Notes under the pieces: generated by a model | Told to the model about the DNA's origin: nothing | Seen by the model: only the letters and a program-made list of their open reading frames with translations | Database searches by the model: none | Translations under genes and position numbers: made by a program | Assembly: GCF_001905545.1 (NCBI RefSeq) | Contig: NZ_LIPD01000013.1 | Span: forward strand, 216,349 to 280,348 | Direction: 5' to 3' | DNA length: 64,000 nucleotides | Source: Streptomyces sp. CB02056 | GTDB taxonomy: Bacteria; Actinomycetota; Actinomycetes; Streptomycetales; Streptomycetaceae | Shown here: positions 59,093 through 64,000 of the stretch, one piece after another | How positions within the stretch are numbered: the first letter of the stretch is position 1 | Layout of the letters: each line of letters starts with the position of its first letter

Positions 59093-60712
59093 GTGTTTGA
59101 TCAGCAGCTCTCAGAGCACACGAGCAGCGGCCGGGCAATGGCGCCCGGCGCTCCGCAGGGTGCCCCGGTCAGTGGCATCAGTGGTGGGGTCCCCGTCGAT
59201 CAGGGGACCGCTGGGGGAGCGGGGGACAAGGGTCTACGGGGCGGTTCCGTCGGCCTGCTGAGCAGTGTGGTGCTGGGCGTCTCGACGGTCGCCCCGGTCT
59301 ACTGCCTGACCGCCACACTCGGCCCGACCGTCACCGCGGTCGGGGTGCAGATGCCGGCGGTGTTCCTGGCCGGCTTCCTGCCGATGCTGCTCGTCGCGTT
59401 CGCGTACAAGGAGCTGAACAAGGACTTCCCGGACTGCGGCACGTCCTTCACCTGGGGTGTCCGGGCCTTCGGTCCCCGGGTCGGCTGGATGGCCGGGTGG
59501 GGCCTGACGGTGGCGACCATCATCGTGCTCTCCAACCTGGCCGGGGTCGCGACCGACTTCCTGTACCTGATGCTCGGGGAGATGACCGGCAGCAGCTGGG
59601 TCACCGAACTCGACCAGAACAAGGCCGTCCACCTGCTCACCGTGGTCCTGCTGATCGCCGGCGCCACCGCGATGAGCTACCGGGGGATGACCGCCACCAA
59701 GTGGTTCCAGTACAGCCTGGTCGGCCTCCAGCTGGCCGTGCTGCTGCTCTTCTCCGTCATCGCCATCGGGAAGGCCGCCTCGGGCGACCTGCCCGACTCG
59801 ATCGGCTTCTCCTTCTCCTGGCTCAACCCGCTCGAGGTCAGCTCGTTCAGCGCGTTCACCGCCGGGCTGTCGCTGTCGATCTTCATGTACTGGGGCTGGG
59901 ACACCTGCCTGACCATGAACGAGGAGACCCAGGGCAGCGCCAAGACCCCCGGTCGCGCCGCGATGATCTCGATGGTCACCCTGGTCGGCTCGTACCTGCT
60001 GGTCGCGATCGCCTCCCAGATGTTCGCGGGCGTCGGCAGCACCGGCAACGGCCTCGGCAACCCGGCCACCGCCGACAACGTCTTCTCCGCGCTGGCCCGT
60101 CCGGTGCTCGGCTCGCCGTGGAGCATCCTGCTCTTCCTGGCCGTCGTCGCCAGCGCCGCCGCCAGCCTGCAGACCACCTTCATCCCGGTGGCCCGCACCC
60201 TGCTCGCGATGAGCGCCTACCGCGCCGTGCCGCCGCGCTTCGGCGCCGTCCACCCGCGCTTCCGCACCCCCGGCTACGCCACCGTCGCGGCGGGCATCGC
60301 CACCGCGGTCTTCTACGTCGGGATGAGCCTGATCAGCGAGAACGTCGTCCAGGACACCATCCTGGCGCTCGGTCTGATGATCTGCTTCTACTACGCGCTG
60401 ACCGCTTTCGCCTGCGTCTGGTACTTCCGCGGTTCGCTGCGCACCGGTGTCCGCGCGCTGCTGCTCAAGGGCGTCGCCCCGTTCGTCGGCGGCGTGCTGC
60501 TCACCGCGGTCTTCCTGCAGACCCTCACCGACGCCTGGGCCCCCGACTACGGCAGCGGTTCGGTCTTCGGCATCGGCTCGGTCTTCGTGATCGGCGTCGG
60601 CATCCTGCTGCTCGGCGCGGGCCTGATGACCTGGTACGGCTTCATCCGGCCGGAGTTCTTCCGCGGCGAGACGCTGCACAAGGACACCCCGGCACTGGTC
60701 GTGGAGGACTGA
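59093..60712 (+). CDS. APC-family amino acid permease
   Basis: 539 residues with 12 predicted membrane helices after a soluble N-terminus of about 45 residues (Gly/Ala/Pro-rich). Family features: VGLLSSVVLGVSTVAPVYCL in TM1, the proline-broken helix with PDCGTSFTWGVRAFGP, and MYWGWDTCLTMNEETQG in TM6. The substrate cannot be told from sequence; the downstream tryptophan-controlled gene raises tryptophan or another aromatic as a possibility. GTG 59093 follows TAGGGT by six bases, a leaderless pattern. The 58856-59092 upstream region is AT-richer than its surroundings and holds no gene. Confidence 0.9.
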   Translation: MFDQQLSEHTSSGRAMAPGAPQGAPVSGISGGVPVDQGTAGGAGDKGLRGGSVGLLSSVVLGVSTVAPVYCLTATLGPTVTAVGVQMPAVFLAGFLPMLLVAFAYKELNKDFPDCGTSFTWGVRAFGPRVGWMAGWGLTVATIIVLSNLAGVATDFLYLMLGEMTGSSWVTELDQNKAVHLLTVVLLIAGATAMSYRGMTATKWFQYSLVGLQLAVLLLFSVIAIGKAASGDLPDSIGFSFSWLNPLEVSSFSAFTAGLSLSIFMYWGWDTCLTMNEETQGSAKTPGRAAMISMVTLVGSYLLVAIASQMFAGVGSTGNGLGNPATADNVFSALARPVLGSPWSILLFLAVVASAAASLQTTFIPVARTLLAMSAYRAVPPRFGAVHPRFRTPGYATVAAGIATAVFYVGMSLISENVVQDTILALGLMICFYYALTAFACVWYFRGSLRTGVRALLLKGVAPFVGGVLLTAVFLQTLTDAWAPDYGSGSVFGIGSVFVIGVGILLLGAGLMTWYGFIRPEFFRGETLHKDTPALVVED

Positions 60713-60719
60713 CTGCCGC

Positions 60720-60725
60720 TACCGT
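60720..60725 (+). promoter_or_regulatory. -10 box of the trpS leader transcript
   Basis: TACCGT ends seven bases before the leader peptide ATG (60733), giving a leaderless leader peptide. The -35 region would lie inside the end of the permease gene and is weak (TGGTCG). Confidence 0.5.
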
Positions 60726-60732
60726 GGGGCGC

Positions 60733-60771
60733 ATGAAGCGCTTCATCGGCCTGTGCTGGTGGCCGTCCTAG
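60733..60771 (+). CDS. Tryptophan leader peptide
   Basis: Twelve residues, MKRFIGLCWWPS, with two adjacent Trp codons (60757-60762) just before the stop. It ends inside the first arm of the attenuator structure. Ribosome stalling here when charged tRNA-Trp is scarce controls downstream transcription of trpS. Confidence 0.9.
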   Translation: MKRFIGLCWWPS

Positions 60772-60830
60772 GACGGCCACACCACTCGCCTGAGCAGGGC
60801 CGTCCGGGATGGACGGCCCTGCTGCGTTTT
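60759..60830 (+). promoter_or_regulatory. Ribosome-mediated transcription attenuator of trpS
   Basis: Segment 1 (GTGGCCGTCC, 60759-60768) pairs with segment 2 (GGACGGCCAC, 60771-60780). Segment 2 can also pair with segment 3 (GGCCGTCC, 60798-60805) as an antiterminator. Segments 3 and 4 (GCAGGGCCGTCC, 60794-60805, with 60811-60822) make a 12-bp terminator followed by TGCGTTTT. A ribosome stalled on the Trp codons covers segment 1 and frees segment 2 to form the 2:3 antiterminator. Confidence 0.9.
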
Positions 60831-60891
60831 CCGTAGGACGGGCCCCTCGCCCCGGACGGCCGCCACCACCGCCGTACCGAGGAGAGACACC

Positions 60892-61995
60892 TTGACCACC
60901 GCCACCGCCACCGTCCCTACCGCCACCGTCCCCACCACTGCCGGTCCCGCTGCCGCCGCGGCCACCGCCGTCACCGCCGTGTCCGTCCTGTCCGACGACC
61001 CGGCAGCCCACCGCGTCCTCACCGGGGACCGCCCCACCGGACCGCTCCACCTCGGCCACTACTTCGGCACCCTGCGCAACCGGGTCCGGCTCCAGGACCA
61101 GGGCGTCGAGATGTTCGTCGTGGTCGCCGACTACCAGGTCATCACCGACCGCGACCTCGCCGACCGGCTCGCCGAGCACACCGAGAACCTCGTCCTCGAC
61201 TACCTCGCCGCCGGCCTCGACCCCGAGCGGGCGACGATCTTCCCGCACAGCGCCGTCCCCGCCCTCAACCAGCTGCTGCTCCCCTTCCTCAGCCTGGTCA
61301 GCGTCGCCGAGCTGGGCCGCAACCCCACCGTCAAGGACGAGATCACCCACTCCCGGCAGTCCGCCGTCAGCGGGCTGATGTTCACCTACCCCGTCCACCA
61401 GGCCGCCGACATCCTCTTCTGCAAGGCCGACCTGGTCCCGGTCGGCCAGGACCAGCTGCCCCATCTTGAAGTCGCCCGCACCGTTGCCCGCCGCTTCAAC
61501 GAGCGCTACCCGCACGCCGACGGCAGCGCCGTCTTCCCCCGCCCGCAGGCCCTGCTCTCCGAAGCCCCGATGCTGCTCGGCACCGACGGCGGAAAGATGA
61601 GCAAGAGCCGGGGCAACGCCGTCGCCCTCGGCGCCACCGAGGACGAGACCGCCCGGATCATCCGCGGCGCCAGGACCGACGCCGACCGCCGGATCGGCTA
61701 CGACCCGGTCGACCGGCCCGAGGTCTCCAGCCTCGTCCTGCTCGCCGCCCTCTGCCAGGACCGGGCCCCCGAGGCCGTCGCCGAGGAGATCGGCGACGGC
61801 GGCGCCGCCGCGCTCAAGCGCACCGTGACGGAGTCCGTCAACGAGTTCCTCCGCCCGCTGCGCGCCCGCCGCGCCGAACTCGCCGCCGACCGGGGCCACC
61901 TGCGGCAGGTCCTGCGCGACGGCGCCGAGCGGGCCAACGCCGTCGCCGACGCCACCCTCGCCGAGGTGCGGGAGGTGATGGGGGCGGCGATCTGA
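60892..61995 (+). CDS. trpS: Tryptophanyl-tRNA synthetase, auxiliary type (TrpRS1-like)
   Basis: 367 residues, starting at TTG 60892 behind GAGGAGAG. Class I signatures: PLHLGHYFG (HIGH-type) near residue 53 and GGKMSKSRGNAV (KMSKS) near residue 238; VAELGRNPTVKDE and YPVHQAADILFC line the Trp pocket. The N-terminal 30 residues are Ala/Thr-rich and not part of the fold. Known work in Streptomyces shows that the auxiliary, indolmycin-resistant synthetase is induced through ribosome-mediated attenuation, and this gene has exactly such a leader. Resistance is inferred; key residues were not checked against a structure. Confidence 0.94.
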   Translation: MTTATATVPTATVPTTAGPAAAAATAVTAVSVLSDDPAAHRVLTGDRPTGPLHLGHYFGTLRNRVRLQDQGVEMFVVVADYQVITDRDLADRLAEHTENLVLDYLAAGLDPERATIFPHSAVPALNQLLLPFLSLVSVAELGRNPTVKDEITHSRQSAVSGLMFTYPVHQAADILFCKADLVPVGQDQLPHLEVARTVARRFNERYPHADGSAVFPRPQALLSEAPMLLGTDGGKMSKSRGNAVALGATEDETARIIRGARTDADRRIGYDPVDRPEVSSLVLLAALCQDRAPEAVAEEIGDGGAAALKRTVTESVNEFLRPLRARRAELAADRGHLRQVLRDGAERANAVADATLAEVREVMGAAI

Positions 61996-62117
61996 AGAGC
62001 CCTCACGCCGGCCGGCGGACATCGGCCGGTCGGCACGGGGCATATCGTCACCGGGCGGTCGCGGCCACGGCGCGACCGCCCGAACCCCGCTTCCGCGTCC
62101 GAAAGGTGGCCCGGCCC

Positions 62118-63074
62118 ATGGACCAGCACCCGACCACACCCGGCCAGGGGCTGACCCGCCCGCCGCACCTGCGCCCCGGCGACCACGTCGCCGTCGTCGC
62201 CCCCAGCGGTCCCGTCGACGCCGAACGTCTCACCGCCGGGTGCGCGATCCTCCGCTCCTGGGGGCTCCGCGTGACCGTCGCCCCGCACGTCCTCGACACC
62301 CACCCCACCCTCGGCTACCTGGCCGGCACCGACGCCGACCGCGCCGCCGACCTCCAGACCGCCTGGCTCGACCCCACCGTCGACGCCGTCATCTGCGCCC
62401 GCGGCGGGTACGGCGTGCACCGCATCGTCGACCTGCTCGACTGGACCGCGATGCGCGCCGCCACCCCCAAGCCCTTCATCGGCTTCAGCGACGTCAGCTC
62501 CCTGCACGAGGCCTTCGCCCAGCGGCTCGGCCTTGCCACCCTGTACGGACCGCTGGCCGCCGGCGCCTCCTTCGTCTCCGACGGCCCGACCGCCGAGCAC
62601 CTGCGTCGCACCCTCTTCGACCCCGCCGCCGTCACCGTCCTCACCTCGCCCACCGCCGCCCCGCTCGTCCCCGGCCGCGCCCGCGGCGTCACGGCCGGCG
62701 GCTGCCTCCACGTCCTCACCGCCGAGCGCGGCACGCCCGCCGCCCGTCCCTCGTACGAGGGCGCCGTCCTGCTGCTCGAAGACGTGAACGAGCACCCCTA
62801 CCAACTCGACCGGCTGCTGACCCAGCTCCTGCGCTCCGGAGCCCTCGACGGCGTGGCCGGCCTGGCCCTCGGCTCCTGGGAGGGCTGCGGACGGCCCCAG
62901 CGGGTCCGGGACGTGATGCTCGACCGGCTCGGCGGGCTCGGCGTCCCCGTGCTCTGGGAACTGGGCTTCGGCCACTGCCCCTCCACCCTCACCGTCCCGC
63001 TCGGCGTGCCCGCCCTGCTCGACGCCGACGCCGGCACCCTCACCCTGGACCTGCCCGCCCTCGCCGACCGCTGA
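62118..63074 (+). CDS. LD-carboxypeptidase (S66 family)
   Basis: 318 residues. LRPGDHVAVVAPSGPVDAER at the start, ARGGYGVHRIVDLLDW, the nucleophile serine in FIGFSDVSSLHEAF, and a C-terminal Glu/His charge-relay region (LLLEDVNEHPYQLDRLLTQL) match the S66 serine peptidases that trim L,D-peptides of murein stems or, in some relatives, cleave microcin-like adenylates. No signal peptide, so cytosolic as in the murein-recycling enzymes. AAAGGTGG lies before ATG 62118. The stop codon is inside the first unit of a 17-bp tandem repeat. Confidence 0.9.
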   Translation: MDQHPTTPGQGLTRPPHLRPGDHVAVVAPSGPVDAERLTAGCAILRSWGLRVTVAPHVLDTHPTLGYLAGTDADRAADLQTAWLDPTVDAVICARGGYGVHRIVDLLDWTAMRAATPKPFIGFSDVSSLHEAFAQRLGLATLYGPLAAGASFVSDGPTAEHLRRTLFDPAAVTVLTSPTAAPLVPGRARGVTAGGCLHVLTAERGTPAARPSYEGAVLLLEDVNEHPYQLDRLLTQLLRSGALDGVAGLALGSWEGCGRPQRVRDVMLDRLGGLGVPVLWELGFGHCPSTLTVPLGVPALLDADAGTLTLDLPALADR

Positions 63075-63138
63075 GCAAAGCCGACCGCTGAGCAAAGAGG
63101 TGCACTGAGCAAAGAGGTGCACTGAGCAAAGAGGCGCA
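63071..63138. repeat. Four tandem 17-bp repeats overlapping the LD-carboxypeptidase stop
   Basis: Units CTGAGCAAAGCCGACCG, CTGAGCAAAGAGGTGCA (twice) and CTGAGCAAAGAGGCGCA run from 63071 to 63138, and a degenerate fifth unit follows. The first contains the gene's TGA stop codon. The period is not a multiple of three. Confidence 0.95.
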
Positions 63139-63161
63139 CTGAACAGGGGGCGCGCGCTGAG

Positions 63162-63167
63162 TAGGGT
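63162..63167 (+). promoter_or_regulatory. -10 box of the kinase gene
   Basis: TAGGGT ends six bases before ATG 63174, indicating a leaderless transcript that begins just after the 17-bp repeats. Confidence 0.5.
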
Positions 63168-63173
63168 GCGGCC

Positions 63174-63848
63174 ATGAACGAGGACCGCCTCACCGCCCTT
63201 GCCCTCGGCTTCCTCCGAGGCCCGGGCAGCAACGCCCGTACGATCCTCGGACTTGCCGGCCCGCCCGGCGCCGGCAAGTCCACCCTGGCCCGCCACCTGG
63301 TCGCCGAGGTCGAGCGGGCCGAAGGCCCCGGCACCGCCGCCTACGTCCCGCTCGACGGCTTCCACCTCTCCGGCGCCCAGCTCGACCGCCTCGGCCTGAC
63401 CCACCGCAAGGGCGCCCCGGCGACCTTCGACGCCCACGGCTACGTCGCCCTGCTGCGCCGGATCGCCGGCGACCGGTTCCAGGACATCTACGTCCCGGAC
63501 TTCGACCGCACCCTGGACGAGCCGGTCGCCGCCCGCCACGTGGTCCGCCCGCGGACCCGGCTCGTCATCACCGAGGGCAACTACCTCGCCTCCGCCGAAA
63601 CCCCCTGGCCCGACGCCCGCCGCCTGCTGCACGAGCTCTGGTACGTCCACGCCGAGGACGAGGTCCGCGAGGAGCGCCTGCTCCGGCGGCACCGCGACGG
63701 CGGCCGTGACGAGGCCACCGCCCGCCACTGGGTCACCGGCAACGACCACCCCAACGGCGAGTACGTGAAGCCGGGCCGGGCGCTCTGCACCCGCACCGTC
63801 TCCGGGACGGGTTTGCCTCCGACGCCGGACAGGGGTAGTGTTTCCTAG
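63174..63848 (+). CDS. Nucleoside/nucleotide kinase family protein (uridine-kinase/PanK-like P-loop)
   Basis: 224 residues. P-loop LAGPPGAGKSTLARHL near residue 28, substrate-binding YVPLDGFHLSGAQLDRLG, the lid-like HRKGAPATFDAHGYV, ITEGNYLASAETPWPDA, and the basic VREERLLRRHRDGGRDEATA segment. This is the family of nucleoside, pantothenate or fructose-type small-molecule kinases; the true substrate is unknown. The last 20 residues (TRTVSGTGLPPTPDRGSVS) are unstructured and overlap a promoter. Confidence 0.88.
   Translation: MNEDRLTALALGFLRGPGSNARTILGLAGPPGAGKSTLARHLVAEVERAEGPGTAAYVPLDGFHLSGAQLDRLGLTHRKGAPATFDAHGYVALLRRIAGDRFQDIYVPDFDRTLDEPVAARHVVRPRTRLVITEGNYLASAETPWPDARRLLHELWYVHAEDEVREERLLRRHRDGGRDEATARHWVTGNDHPNGEYVKPGRALCTRTVSGTGLPPTPDRGSVS
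63813..63841 (+). promoter_or_regulatory. Promoter directed out of the window
   Basis: TTGCCT (63813-63818) and TAGTGT (63836-63841) are 17 bases apart, a good match to the major streptomycete promoter class. It lies inside the end of the kinase gene. The next 150 bases to the window edge are AT-richer and hold no start codon with a convincing ribosome binding site, so this would be the leader of a gene beyond 64000. Confidence 0.6.
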
Positions 63849-64000
63849 TCGCTCGGCAGGGAGCACCGGACACGCGTCTGCGCGGACGGTCCCGGAGCGG
63901 CCAATCCTCTGAAACACCACTTCCGGTTCGTGCCGGTCGTTTGCGCTTTTCGGCGCTGTGACCTGGTGCTTATTCGGCATGCTCGTTTTATCGGGTTGCG

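Overview
The window is a 64 kb chromosomal segment of a very GC-rich actinomycete of the family Streptomycetaceae (Streptomyces, Kitasatospora or a close relative). The evidence is near-universal G/C at third codon positions, many leaderless genes with a TANNNT box 6-8 bases before the start codon, the adpA-orn locus next to tRNA-His, a bldA-type TTA codon in adpA, DasR-, SoxR- and DmdR-like operators, and typical streptomycete families (snapalysin, NsdA-like regulator, tricorn protease). I saw no phage, IS element, CRISPR array or rRNA. Gene content is mostly core chromosome with secreted hydrolases.

Layout. 0-8.8 kb: end of an LtrA-like membrane protein, a LysR regulator divergent from two tandem snapalysin proteases that share a duplicated promoter, a pentapeptide-repeat protein, a Tat-exported phospholipase C, a DHFR-like reductase with a TTA codon, and a solitary MdcG-type transferase. 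8.8-16.8 kb: tricorn protease, GH18 chitinase with DasR-like sites, MFS exporter with a MerR-like operator, and a coupled PfpI/GlxA pair. 17-22 kb: two almost identical tRNA-Lys(CTT) units, 4.8 kb apart, enclose a quinone oxidoreductase with a SoxR box, a Na+/H+ antiporter and pgi. 22-28 kb: small conserved proteins, then a three-gene coupled operon (Fe-S PD-(D/E)XK nuclease, a protein with a predicted beta-barrel, SF1B helicase) that looks like a Dna2 protein split into three.

28-34.5 kb: histidine phosphatase, NsdA-like regulator divergent from a small protein, spermidine-synthase-like protein, GNAT, a low-complexity membrane-anchored protein and a hotdog protein. 34.6-42.2 kb: tRNA-His, orn and adpA. 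AdpA is about twice the usual size, with long disordered tails, and the nearby HAD and universal-stress proteins also carry long low-complexity extensions. 42.4-49.8 kb: a leucine/branched-chain catabolic operon (acyl-CoA dehydrogenase, HMG-CoA lyase, biotin-dependent carboxylase alpha and beta) with a divergent TetR regulator and palindromic operator.

50-64 kb: a fused asymmetric ABC exporter, ATP-grasp protein, Nudix hydrolase, an unknown HTH-like protein, a siderophore-binding lipoprotein under an iron box, an APC permease, an auxiliary trpS under a complete Trp attenuator (leader peptide with two adjacent Trp codons), an LD-carboxypeptidase, a P-loop kinase, and a promoter firing out of the window.

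The regulatory themes are developmental control (adpA, bldA codons, NsdA-like), nutrient sensing (DasR, iron box, Trp attenuation, TetR) and redox stress (SoxR). The candidates most worth follow-up are the split Dna2-like operon and the expanded AdpA.
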